Source: Henricia sp. BOLD:AAB3569 (taxonomy: Eukaryota > Echinodermata > Asteroidea > Spinulosida > Echinasteridae). Taken from it: 64,000 nucleotides of DNA. A program made the translations under genes and the position numbers. The DNA lies in the NCBI GenBank assembly GCA_037783545.1, contig JBBELK010000992.1, forward strand, positions 992,001 to 1,056,000, in the 5' to 3' direction. The notes below the pieces were generated by a model that saw only the letters and a program-made list of their open reading frames with translations, did no database searches and was not told the origin of the DNA. This document shows positions 1 through 13,400 of this stretch, one piece after another. Positions within the stretch are counted from its first letter, which is position 1, and each line of letters begins with the position of its first letter.

Positions 1-1271
1 TGGCCTGATGTAAGGAAGTGCTCGGCCAATGCTGAATCGACTTGAAATCAAATCTAACATAAGCATGACAAGCCCGATGTCATGCTGCTGGTCTGGGCCA
101 TGTCGCGCACTGAATAACAAATTTGATTCACACGTGATGCGGGGGACTGGGCAAGTAGCCTGTTATGCAGCAGGCACTACATGTATGAGGTAAATTTCAG
201 TCTGTGTAGCACATACAGTACATGTATAGGTGTGAACTCACTTATAATCGCGGACGTCCCTTTGTTCCTCTTTTGTTTGGACATAGTCTATTTTTCCTTA
301 CTCTCCTTGGTTTTGTACAGGAGCGAATCGCGGACGTTCGCTTGCCAATCGCGGACGATATTGTTCTCTTTGTTAGATCTCCCTAAAACGTCCACGATTG
401 TTTGGGAGAACAAGCGCGTGCATGCACATGTAGGTGTAAACTCACCTCCCACCGCGGACGTCCCATTGTTCCTCTTTTGTTTATACCTACTACTCTCATT
501 TGTTTCGTATGTACGATCCGAAATCGCGGACGTCTTTAGCAATAGCGGACGATATTGTTCCCTTTGTTAAACGTCCGCGATTTGAATACCCCAACCCGCA
601 CACAATGTGCTTGTACACAACGTTCGTGCACACAACGTGCGTGTACCATGGAGCCATCTTAGTATAGATGCGCCTCGTGTCTGACAAGCCTCTCGCGGTG
701 TAATCTGTGTTGTGACGAATACTACAACAGCATCCGTGAGGAGCATGTCAAACAGACAAGATGAGCGTCTAGGCTGCTACCGTAACTAAAATGGCTTCAT
801 TGCGTACTACGGACGTCTGCGTAGAGTGCTCTATATCTTGTGCCTACGGCACAGCTACATGTAAACCCGCGTCCATAAACAACTTTTTCGAGTAAATTTT
901 TAAGTTTATTATACAAATAAGATAAATTTTCATAAAGGCAGTGCATCGCAATGCGCAATCCGTTTTTAAATTTAGATCGCAAATCATCTAAATTGGTAAG
1001 CATTTTGCAATGCGATACATAAGAAATCACTCACTGTCGCCTGTCAAGAAAATTTTGAAGGGGACTTTGAAAAGGTTACCTTTTTCTGAAAAAAAAGCAG
1101 ATTTAAAAATGTCCCTTGGTCTGCAGCATTTTGATCCTTTCATTTGTGTACAAAACCAGCTGGTTGTTAATATTCATTTCACAAAACCTTCAAACATACC
1201 ACCTCCACTGTGTATTAGTTAAAAATGTTGGTTAATAACTTTAATTTTGTGGAATCTTTGTTTGTGCACAG
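1..1271. other. MED12 intron, upstream part
   Basis: No MED12 exon recognised here. Apart from the CGCGGACGT repeat copies at 215-592, nothing identifiable; the 600-1271 part looks like unique AT-rich intron. Confidence 0.6.
215..592. repeat. CGCGGACGT repeat family, two adjacent copies
   Basis: Copy 1 (about 215-417) and copy 2 (about 424-592) share TAGGTGTGAACTCAC, ATCGCGGACGTCCC, a TTGTTCCTCTTTTGTTT block and a closing inverted AACGTCC(A/G)CGATT. A third copy is at 10731-10976. Paired CGCGGACG / CGTCCGCG ends suggest a foldback or MITE-like origin. Confidence 0.75.
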
Positions 1272-1403
1272 CTGCCAATGAGTGATGATCCCATCATTCT
1301 TCTATTGTGTGAATGGGCTGTGTGCTCAGAGCGTAATGGTGAACACAGGGCACTTGTAGTGGCCCAACTGCTGGAAAAACGTGTCATGGATCTTGAAAGT
1401 GAG
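1272..1403 (+). CDS. MED12: MED12 exon a (LCEWAV domain start)
   Basis: First MED12 exon visible. The acceptor is GCACAG before 1272 and the donor is GAG|GTGAGT at 1404; 44 codons, phase 0 out. It encodes LLCEWAV followed by [18 protein letters not shown], the signature opening of the Med12 LCEWAV domain. The incoming phase is taken as 0 from the conserved frame; the preceding exon is outside the window. Confidence 0.9.
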
Positions 1404-4400
1404 GTGAGTTTGAACTTTTATATGTAGATGTGGTTATTTTGTTACACTTTCATATTTCATTGTTTTTGCCCCACCAGAGGAGCTGTTATTTCAGCAAACA
1501 TATGGTAACATGAGCATACCACTGTGCCTCATAGCTCAGCTGCTAGAGCGTCTGCCCTGCTTACCATATTTTTGTTACATCCATAATTGCTTTTATTTCA
1601 ATTAAATGGTGATTAGACACCATGCCAAATGTTTTGTTTGTTACTTTTCTCAACTGCAACTGTGAAAGTCAGAAAATTGAAGGCTTACTGGAGAGCGAAG
1701 CGAAGTAGACCTCTAGTTTTTCTTTGAAATTTTGCTCGCTTGTAACATGATTTGAAGTTACCATGGTACTTACTTGAGTAATTTCATAATACTTTTAGAT
1801 TCCTTGACATTTGGGACAAAACCTAAACAAATAAAGTTGTTAGTACATGTGTATGCTGTTTTTATATTAAAATTTTCATTTTAAATCATACATTGTACTG
1901 TTGGTGCAAAATCAGTGTCTGAAAAAGAAATTACAATGTAGCTGTTCAAACTCAGCCAAAAAACTATCACCATTTTTTTGTGTCACTGTTAACATTGGTG
2001 ATAGTGTTGCTACTTACATGTAGCAGGAATTTAGTGATCTTGGCAGTGCCTAGATTGCAAATTGATTTGAATTTGCGATAATTTAAATACAAAGATTAAC
2101 AGTAACCATAAATACACCATGTCTTTTCAGCTGACACACCTTACTAGTTAATATTCATGAGCAATTTGTAAATATTCATGATGTGTGTATATTCAGAAGG
2201 CAGATGCTGACTTGATGGATGACAAGGAACCAATGTCTACAGTGCCTATGGTACCAGGAGCCACACCCATGCTACAGGGACTCCTCACACACTTCCTAGA
2301 CACTCAGGCCCCAGTCTATGTTGGTAGGTCCCCCAGTGTTAAAGACATATTACATGCAACGGCATCGCTGGGGTTGGGGGGGGGGGGTGGTTTGACACCC
2401 CCCATTATTAATTTTTGTCGGCAAAATCATGTTACTGTCGGCAAATTCATGGTGGTGTCTGCCCAAAATAGTATGAAATTATTAAAAGTGATATAGCACC
2501 GCTCATCAAAATTCCACGGCTATATCAGCAATGCTATTACGGCGCTGGTAATAGGCTACAATACATTATAATATGTCGGCACGCGTTGTCCCACAAGGGC
2601 GCTCAACTTGTCACCAGCCCCCCCCCCCCCCCCCCCGCCCCCCATTCAAAATGGTCTAGCGACGCCGTTGATTACATGATTGGCAAACATTTAAAAACAG
2701 CTTTATGTCCATTTAGGATCTGTATGATAAAACCAACCTGTGTGTAAGTCAGCTCAGTACCTTGTTTGCGCTCTGGGAAAAAAAAAAAAATTGTGTCCAT
2801 GCTTTTCAAGAAATTGTTACAAAGCCGCCATTTTATTTAGGCTGATTTCGTGGTCATAGTGCACGGACAACAGAGTCGTAATACTACTTTATTAGTCAGG
2901 GGCCTAGTTTCTTTTTCAAGATGGCGTCCTTGTAAAAACAGTGTGTGTGCATGCACATGAATTGATCTTCATTTATTGGTGTTATTTGAAAAGATATCTC
3001 AGGTACATGTAGAATCATTGCATAGGACAGTCGGAACTATTTGACATGTTTGATGAGGGGTTTTCCCAGGCAAATGGTTGGTTAACATTTTGGGGTTCAA
3101 GGCTGTTTAGTCTTATAACAGTTTGACTGGTGGTAGCTAGAGACGTTTGGATGTTTGCTGAAATTAGGTTTAATCAGGGGAAAAGGCATTACAGAAGATA
3201 TTTGGGGTTGGAGACTTCAAATGCTCCATCATGCAATTTTGTGTTTTTTCATAGTTATACTTTTTGGACATTAAAAGCTGGAATATTGTCTTTGTGCACT
3301 ACTGCATTGTTTGTGTGGATATCTGCATTCACATGGAGAACTCAATACCCAACTGAGCCCGACAACTAGATGGCTACCGTAGTGTTTGGTACCTACTAGG
3401 TTTGTAACAAGTCTCCCTCTGCTCCAGTCCCAAGTCAAGTCAAACTACCTTCGAGTTCCAAGTCAAATGGCCTTCGCGTACCAAGTCAAATGGCCTTCGC
3501 GTACCAAGTCAAATGGCCTTCGCGTACCAAGTCAAGTCAAATCAAGTCAGGCATGTTGGTCAAGTTGGTTTAAGTCAAGTAGATGTAGTCACAACAATAA
3601 AATTGTTCAAGCTAATGAGTCGAAACGCTGAAACTTGCATTCGTGTAGGGTATTTTTGTTATGGCTATGAATGCTCCATGTTAAAAGAAAGCTTAGTGCT
3701 GAAATACAGTTCGGTCCTCAAAATGACAACAATTCATAAAAGTTCAATTTCATTTTTGGCAGACCCGAGTCAAAAAATTTACAAGTCCGAGTCAAGTCAA
3801 GTCGAATCATTTAAGGCTCGAGTCTCAAGTCAAGTCATTTGAGGTTCGAGTCTCAAGTCAAGTCAAGTCAGTGAAAATCGGGACTCTAGTCGACTAGAGT
3901 CCGAGTCTTGAGTCCGAGTCATTACAACCCTGGTATGTAGGCTTGGGTGACTCCAGCATTTTCGGAGTTGACTCAGATTCCAAAAGGGAATCCTGATTTC
4001 ATTCGGATTCAATCCCATTCTTCACGGGAAATCGTTAAATACATGTATACTAAGCATGTTTAAGTTTGTGTACATTGATGGTATTGCATATTGTGAAGAC
4101 GACGACCCAATGCATAGTTCCGACTTGTCAATCAAGCCGAACCCGCCAACCAATCACATAGGTCAAAGTGATGCAATCATCACATAATCACGCGATTTTC
4201 TGCCCATACAGTTTGTATGTTGTATGCGCCAGTGACCAGGTGTATTTTGGTTTCAATGTCGGGCGATTCGCTGTTCAAAGGTAGGAAAGCGCATTTTTAT
4301 GAATATATGTCACCCTGCATTACAATGTACTTGCCCTTTGCTCAGTGTGTGCTACGGTAACTGTCGACCTTAAAACATAAATACCTTTGAGTTTTCTCCA

Positions 4401-7400
4401 ATGAATCTGTGCTTTCCATGCCGAGTCCGGTTGCTTTGTACGTTGTGTCGCTATTTTTTTGCGATGGCTTGTGAGCACATAGCAACAATATCTAAGGGGC
4501 GTTTTAACTGGGCAATCTCGGAACTACATGTATGCATTATTGGCATCAAGCGGCACTAAATGTCCATGTAGTGATGCCGGGAATTATCAGGGGCTAAATA
4601 CTGTTGCAGAAGTCAAGTGTTTTGGCTTCGAAATTGCTAGGTAATTTCTGGAATCGGCTATCATATCTAGATGAAAGAGGATCGATTCCTACTGGAATCG
4701 CGATTCCGATTCTCAAAGTGGGATCTCATCTACTCGACTTTGGCATGGAATCGCCAAAGCCTGGTACCTGGACTTCCTCATAAAAAAGATATTTAAACAA
4801 ACTAAGGTTCTCTTTTGATGACTGTTTTTCAGATGACCATGGCCCGGCCGAAGAGTGCAGAGCATTTGGTAGTCTAGTACTCCTCTTCAGCGAACTGATT
4901 CGTTGTGATGTCTTCTCCCACGATGCGTACATGTGCACATTGATCTCTCGCGGTGACCTGACGACCAGTCCGCCGCCCCCAGTCAACAGTGAACCACCAC
5001 CATCCAGAGAGAAGTTAGAGGCCGAGCAAGAGAAGGCAACATCACTTGATATAAAGCAGGAGGTTGGTAAAAAATAGCATGTGCTAAATTTAAACGTAAA
5101 TGTCTTGCTACGCTCGCTTGTGGCAGTTTCAAACATAAACATGCAGACGAGGTGTTTTTTTACTCACTTTCGTGTGCAAAGAAATGTTTGGTGTTTACAT
5201 GTATACATGGCAAGAGACACAGAGTTTCTTGGAAGTCGTGACGCATGAAAAAAGTCTATATAACCCTTTTGCAGCAGCTTCTAACATTGGGCAGTATTTG
5301 ATAGTGCCATATCATATACATAATTATAAGTCAGAGTGCCTTTCTCACTGGTTCATTGAAAATATCAAAACTACCCCCAGGCTGTGCATTATCCAACTCA
5401 TTTCACATGGTTTGGTCACGTATTTACTTTTAAACTCTTCTAGAATGGTTTTTTTTTTTCAGCCCAAGGATGTAGAAGATGTTGAAATTAAGCAAGAACA
5501 AGAACAGGCAGACTATGAAGACTCTGATGAAGATAATAAACCAACAACTCTCCAGAAGAAAGAATCCGTCTCATTCCAGGAGAAGTTCCTGGAGGCCATC
5601 CAGTCCAACAAACTCAGTGCTGAGACCGAGTTTTTCGAAGAGGAAAAGGACAATCTAAAGAAGGGTTTGCGTGACTCCACCACGCCGTCGCCGCACCAAC
5701 TTAAACCCAAACCAAACCGACATCTCATGTATGCCACGCACTTCCCAATCCCGCAAGATGAGATGTCGACCCACGAATGTAATCAGCGCCTTGTGCTTCT
5801 GTACGGATTTGGCAAAGCTCGCGATGAGGCACGGCACGCCGTGAAACGCATCCAGAAGGAAACTCTACGGGCTCTCGGAAGCAAAAAGGACACGCCGGGG
5901 AAAACGGACGTCAAATCCAAGCATAAATCCGATGGGCAGCCTCCCATGAATTTCGAACACCTCCTTGAACGGTACAGAACATTATCGTACTTCGATCAGC
6001 ACATGGTCACTGCTGCGTGTGCGTCACACACCCTGGAGCAAGTCCAAAGCTGTACGCAGGGATCCGTGGACAACTTACCCTCTGTCGAACAAATCACGCT
6101 TGTGTTTGAGTTGATGGAAACTGCGCTCAACATACATGCTCTGTTGGACTTCTCTGTGCAGTTACTCAACTACATGAGTATCTTAGAATCGGAGCTTGCT
6201 AAGATGTCTTCACCGCTTGTTGGGAACTATACTCCCAACCTGTGCTTGTCCATTGTGGCTGTACTCAGGAGATACCAGGCTTGTTTGCTTGTATCGCAGG
6301 AACAAACGGCCACTGTCTTTGAATTGTAAGTTTAGTTGCAGTTGCCACACTTGAAAAAATATCTTACTTTTAATTCCTTGCTCTTGGCCCAAAACTACAT
6401 GTAACGTAATTTGACACACAGTGATTTTAGCCTTTTGTATGTTTCACAGGAATAGCATCTGTTGTAGGGGAGCATTGGGTTAGTTAAAACAGTTTTAACA
6501 TTTTGTTTTCCTAAAACGAGTATTCAGTTTTGTTACTGTGCGTTCGAATGTGTTTGAATTAGGTCGATCATTTTGCGAGTTTGATGTATGGAATTTTAAC
6601 AGAGAGCACCCTATTTGCGCGTCGATCAGCGACACACAACGGTTGCACCATTCAAATTTGTTTATAGGCTCCTGCCCATTTTAAACTATAGGAGCTGAAT
6701 TTCATCATGATGTGCTTCTTTTTCCAAATTAAACAAGAGCATCTCCATTTGAAAGTAAAGAATTCATGGCGCCAGCCATAGTGCATCAGTTACACACAAA
6801 AGGCTAATTAATCTGTCACACATTAAATAACCGTCCTTTTGGGAAGTCACTTGAATCCACACTTTCTACATTAATCAAAGATGGTGTAATTTGCATCTGT
6901 ATATGAATTTCAGTTGGGAATGACTAGCTTTTCCAGATGCAAATTTTCAGCACTGTCTGCTCAGTGCATGTCCTGAGATGTTTGCTAAAAAGCACACAAC
7001 ATGCTCGGATAGGACTTGAACCCATGATCTTTTGTACCTTTTGAATATCACTGAATAGAAAATACTTTGCCTAATCCTTTGTTGTTTTTATCATTTTTCA
7101 GGTTGTGTGGTGTCGTGAAGCATGTGACCAATGTTACGGTGTGTTCCTCCGCAGAGCGATGCATTTTGGCATATCTCTATGATCTTTATACGTCCTGCAG
7201 CCACGTCAAGGTAATCATAAAATGTTTTAGTACATTTTATGATGTACTAAATGGTTATTTGCTGATTTGCATAATGGCAAATTAAAACCTACCATACTTG
7301 AAGGTTTTTGCGCAACAGTATTTTGACAGGAGAAACGGCCGATACCAAAGTTTTAATGTGTAGCGCACCAAATGCATTTTTATAACCTGCATTAGAAACA

Positions 7401-10400
7401 GCCAAGATAGCAGTTAAAGGAGCATGTCCAGATAACATTTTTGAACACCATTTTTGCCATGAGTGTTGAGATTTTGATACCTCATCTTTTGTCATATTTT
7501 TCTCATTACCATATACTGAAAAAACGCCGATGTTTTGTAAACTAATTTATCCGGTTCCATAAAGCAGTGCAGTGATTACACCAACCTTTTTGCTTCTACA
7601 TCCAAATTGGAGATTGCAAATTTCCTCCTTTCAATGGATAGTATTTTGGGGAGTTATTTTATATGAATCTTAGGTTAAAAAGGAATCCATTTTCGGGAAA
7701 AATCTAAACATGCTCCTTTAAAGACATTGCCCAACGCGTCACCAAAACGCATTAAATGCCAATGTCTGCAGTAGAAACACATTTGTAGTCTAGAGCAATG
7801 CATAGTTCCGATTTTGCCCAGTTAACCCGCCCCCTTGGACATTGTTGCTACATGTATTGCTCACACGCTATCGTCAAAAATGGCGACACACAACGCACAA
7901 AGCAATGGGACTTTCAACGGAAAGCACGGATTCATTGAAGAAAACTCAAAGGTATTCATGTTTCAGGGTCGACAGTTATCTTAGAATACACGGAGTAAAG
8001 GGCCAGTAATACAGGGATATCATATCATCACGAAATATAGCTTTCGTACCTTTGAACAACGAAACGACCGGCCTTGAAACCAAAATTTCACCCGGATCGT
8101 CGCATACAACACTGTACAAATTGTATGGGGCCGGCAGAACATATCGCGTGTTGTGAGCGTACAGTGCACTTTGACCTATGTGGGTGACATCCGCTAGCTC
8201 TGTTGTGATTGGTCGGCGGGTTCGGTTGATTGACAGGTCGGAACTATGCATTGCTACAGTGAATTTTTATTTGTTGGTGGGAAGCTCTTCTAAAAATAGG
8301 ACAATTCACAATTCAGGAGCAGCTACATGTAAGCTTGACAGTTTTCATAGTGACTTTCTGAAATAAAATAAAATTGTTGATATATCCGGGGTCGTTGACG
8401 CCAACAGGTCCGCGTGATCAAAAATCGATGCGCCCTACTAATTGAGCTATGAAGCCAACTGGTGGTCTTGAAACACAGGTGGCTATCACATGAGCTTAAC
8501 AAGCCCTACAGAGGAATAAACCCTTCAATGAGATAACCACCCCTCCTAGAGATCACTTACGATACGACCAAAACCCCTGCCTGGCTTCTCCCATTTATTA
8601 AGTAATAATAGGTGATTTCTTTTAGGGCTAATGACCCAGGGACCACTGGAAGCTGAACTCACAATTGGGAGGTTGGGGGTTCGAATTCCACCGTGTCCAA
8701 CATGTCTGTGTCTCTGGACAAGACACTTAATCCCAATTGCTTGATCCACCCAAGGCTTATGCATCATTGCTGGGCACTTTCATACAACGGCACTTTCATA
8801 CTTTGTTTATAGAGCCTAATAGAACAGTTTTGTTTACGGTTTTACGTCTCTGCCACTGCAGGCCAAGTTTTCCGACATGTTTAGCAGCGTAGCCTCTAAA
8901 GTGAAACAGACACTGTACACCAGTGTTCACCCCTCGGAGTCTAACCCGCTGTGGAACCCAAGACTCATGCAGGAATACATTCAGAACCCAAGGTAAGAGT
9001 TTGCACATGTTGATGCCCATTAACTCAAGAAAATGTACCATGGATGGAATTTGGTGTGAAACGACGCACTGAAAACTTCAGAATCAACTTTGACGGCAAG
9101 CGTTTTTGTGATTCTGTGATGTTCAGTGCGTTCACACCAAATTCTACATATTCTCAAGGCAAAATTCTAGCTTGTGTAAAGATGAGTTTAGGTGAATGTG
9201 ACGCAAAGCGAATGTGCCATGAGAACGAAACGATATGCTGAAGAACATTTTAAATTGCATTTTTAGTATATTAGTCTCAATTTTCTATTATGATCTTCTG
9301 GTTTGCCTGTTTGTTCATCCAATTTATTATGTTTCAGCCCTGAATTTGCCTTGTTTTTGCGTTGCACTCACATACATTCATCTATGTTTGTATTGTATAC
9401 CCCTGGTGTTCCTCTCATTCACGCTCGGTGACACCAATTCAAGGTGAATTTTAAATAGTCTCTAATCATCTTGCTTTCCTTTTTACTTTCGTGACAGTGG
9501 TAACCAGGCATTAATTTAGGGATTAAATGTGGGTTTGAATGGTTCTAAACATGCGTTTAAAACCGTATAGGGGCCTGGACGCTGATAATGGCCCAAGCCG
9601 AAGGCGCGGGCCATCATCAGCATCCAGGCCCCTATCCGGATTTAAACGGATTGTTTAAGACCGGCCAAACCCACGTTTAATCCCATTCATAAATACTTTT
9701 TTGTGTAAATCGGTATAACTCACCAAAATTAGTTTGTCATTGCATTCACTTTTTCGCTTCATCTTGTTGTTTGTACGTTCAAACTGCTAGCTGTGCGCGT
9801 TGAGCTGTTTGTTCGATCGTGCGCGTTACGCGTATAATGTGTTGTGTACGCGCACGCAGACAACCCGGTAGATGTCGCATGCACAGTGAAAACTTTGCTG
9901 TCGGGAGCGTGCAGTTTCTGCGTGCGTGTGCGAGTTCCATACGCTTACGAGAGCGCAGGCAGCAACGCGAGCTAGCTAGTTTTAAACAGTGGTTATTATC
10001 ATTTGTTTAAAACCGGCCACGTGATGTGTTCTCAGCCAATTAGGAGGCGTAAACTGTCTAAGGTATTTATGAATGTGATTTTCTAATTTTTAGATTTATT
10101 TTTAAACATTTGTAAACAAAAATGTTTTGTGAATGTCTGTGTATTGTATGGCTCTAGTGTGTTTTAACGAAACTAATAAATTTGATTATAGCATCCAAGT
10201 CTATTGCAGTGAGTATCGAAGCCTTGACATTAACCAAGGCCACCAAGGCCAATGACCTTATGCCCTGCTGAGTTGACCCTGATGCTCTTTCAAGATATAC
10301 ACTTTCTGAGGCCAATACATGTATCTACAACATGTACACAATCTCCAGTTGGCCTCGATAACTGAAATAAACTGAAACTGAAAATTGATGCCCTTTAAAA

Positions 10401-13400
10401 TTCAGAAGACTTGTGATGGACCTGTGAATTGACTACATGTACAACCCTGTAAATAGATGAGTAAATATTTTAAAATGAAAAATAATATTTATCTTTGGCA
10501 GGGGTCGTCAGTTTCACCACACCACACTGGGCAAGCAGCTTAACGAGAGCTCTACGGATAGATACAGCTTCGTGTGCAATGCTCTGCTCAGTATATGTTG
10601 CCCCACTGATGTACAGATGTAAGTCTGCTGGAGTGTTCCGTATCTCATTCCACTGATCAAATGCACACAGAAAGCATAGTTTGTTATCAGTGTTCTCCAA
10701 GTACAAAATTTAAAGCTTGGCGGCAGATTGCACATGTACATGTAGGTGTGAACTCACTGACAATCGCGGACGTCACTTTGTTCCTTTTTTGTTTGGACAT
10801 AGTCTATTTTTCCTCACTCTCATTGGTTTTGTACAGGAGCGAATCGTGGACGTTCGCTTGCCAATCGCGGACGTTCGCTTGCCAATCGCGGACGTTCGCT
10901 TGCCAATCGCGGACGATATTGTTCTCTTTGTTAGACCTCCCTAAAACGTCCACGATTGTTTGGGAGAACAAGCGCACCCATGTGATGTATGTACACCCAT
11001 GTGATGTATGACTGGTTAATAAAAAAGGATATTGGCGACCTTATTAACACAGACGGCAGGGCAATGACGGGCTATTTCATTGAACTTCGGTGTTTAGGAT
11101 GCTCTCTTTAAAACTGCATGATTTTTTTTGGTACCATTGCGGCAACATTTTAAGCACGGGGGATTGTTTCTGATTAGCAAATTAAGCTTGGCAGGTCTCT
11201 AAGCTAATTTAGTTACACTTGGAGAACACTGTTATATTATTTTGTTTATTAGATTATTTTCCAGGCAAATTTAACCAGTTAACGCTGAGATAAAGTAATT
11301 AGGTTTCGATCCTCGGACCTTTGGGTTATGGGCCCAGCACGCTTCCGATGCGCCACTCTGCTTCCGTACTGTAAGATTTCTCGTGCTCTCACGTGGAAAG
11401 TCCTAAACGTGTGCAATAACTTTAATTTAACCAGTTAACCCAGTTAACGCTGAGATAAAGTAATTATGACGCTTCGCCTTATGGAATTGTTTTTTCTTTC
11501 TTTGTACCCAACATGTACTCAGGTTAAATGATTTATCTATCATGTGTGCTGAGTTGACGTCGTGCTGTAGTGCATTAAGCTCTGAGTGGTTGGGTGTTCT
11601 TAAGGCACTGTGCTGTTCATCCAATCCTAGCTGTGGCTTCAATGACATTCTATGCCAAGTGGATGTAAGTTAGCTGCATGTACCCGCTACACCAAATCTT
11701 CTCATAAAGGCCCAGTGTATCACTTCCAAGATGAAACTTGGATTCCTGGAGTGAAGGCGTAACATGTAACATGGTTGTAGTCAAGTCTAGTACAAGTCTT
11801 TCACAAGTTCAGAGCCTGACGAGTCCTGCACAAGTCCAGTAACAAGAAGCAAAAGATTAACACACATAAAAGAATGCCTTTGTTTTTTAATAGCTTGTGA
11901 TGACTTGAATTAATACCCTAGGACTTGTGGTGGACTTGTGGTGGACTTGTGAAGGCTTGTGAGGATTTGTGATGGACTCGACTACAACCCTGGGGCATAA
12001 CGTATCTAAAGTAAAATTCAAGCTGCATAGATACAACAATGGTTTAACCATGCATGGTTTTTCAGGTGTTAAATTCTTACAGAAAGTACCATCATGGACA
12101 GAAATAAATTCATCTCGTTAGTCACTGCTGCATCAACACTTGTAATAGTGTTTTTCTCCCTTGTCAACTCATTACATATTTTAAGTTATTGCCCTTCAAG
12201 CCTGCCTAGGGGTGACCTTGCAACGACACAGAACAGTCAGTGACTGGCTTCTAAGGACCAAGTTGCGCCTAAGCTACATGTATGCCCGTCGGCATCAAAT
12301 TAGTCGGTGATTGTTTTTATTATTATTATTATTATTATTTCTTTCTGGTATTCATACCAAGGATTCCTCAATAGTGCTCATTGCACTGTCGCTCGCAAGC
12401 GTGAGGAAACCCATGAAGAATTAGAATTAGAAATGGCCAGAGACACCGGGGATGATCCCCCTTGCTCTTCACGAAAGAATGCTCTGGGATCTTTAGAGTG
12501 CGTTCCAAATTACCTAACACACTGGACCAACGGCTTTACATCCCTTCCGAAGGATTGAGCAAGTGTGGTTGAGTGCCTTGCCCAAGGGCACAGGTACCGT
12601 AGCCGTGGGGAGGTTCGAACCTGCAACCCCAAGTTTTTACCCACGATTGCGAGTCAATGACCTAAACCGCTCGGCCACGGTACCCCATGTGTTGCTCTAA
12701 CGACATTAAGACAATCAACATCAGACCCTGACGAAGGCCATGACCCTAAGCTGCGTACGTACTTACATGTACATGCATGAACCAAACAAATATTGAACGG
12801 CTGCTACCACTGACATATCTTTAGCTGGCCTGTCTTCATCAAGCAATGTTGCTGAAGACTTTAATTGGTGTAATTTACCGAACAACAAAGCAAACACAAA
12901 TTTTTTCTCTACTTTTTGTTTGAAAAAAAGCAATCATGCATAATGAAACTGTAATGTGAATATTTTGATGTCAACATATTAATTACAAAATAAATAAATT
13001 TTCAACTAAAAATGTGCGTTTCTTTTGTTGCCTGGTATAAAATGCTATTGACATTGCATAATTCTGATGTTAATCTAACATTAAAACATTCCAACTGAAC
13101 TTTATAAAGCACTTCTTTTTATACACCCTTCCCCAAAAGTCCCGCCTCCATAGGCACATTTTTTTTTTTGTGGAATCTCTCATCCTGGCCAATATTTGCA
13201 ATGTTTGACATAATATGACAGGCTCACAGCACGGGAGCTTGTTTGCTTCATCAACATGTAGCAAAAGTGGCAGTTATCAACAACCATTTAATTTTCCGCC
13301 ATCACAGGTTAACGATCTGTCCATCCACGATTCAGTCGCTGTCTTTGCGGCTATCCTGATTGCGAGGCATTGCTTTGCTCTGGAAGACGTGGTTGAACAT

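Larger units (their letters stand above)
11665..13307. other. MED12 intron
   Basis: Holds the ACTTGT repeat, an (ATT)n microsatellite at about 12314-12340 and a SINE at 12559-12689. The remainder is AT-rich with nothing recognised. Confidence 0.6.

Noticed and set aside
181-570. 129-residue ORF near the left edge
   Set aside because: Translation of the CGCGGACGT repeat family; the same pseudo-peptide appears in the 10.7-kb copy.
1-1271. Upstream MED12 exon in the left 1.3 kb
   Set aside because: Searched by eye for the conserved segment preceding LCEWAV; no splice-flanked match found.
11300-11375. Functional initiator tRNA-Met gene on the minus strand
   Set aside because: The match stops at the T loop: the 3' T-stem strand, acceptor stem and terminator are absent, and the piece is flanked by a target duplication.
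12559-12689. Functional tRNA gene (Ser/Leu-like) on the minus strand
   Set aside because: The acceptor ends do not pair properly, the anticodon loop is altered, and a SINE tail follows.
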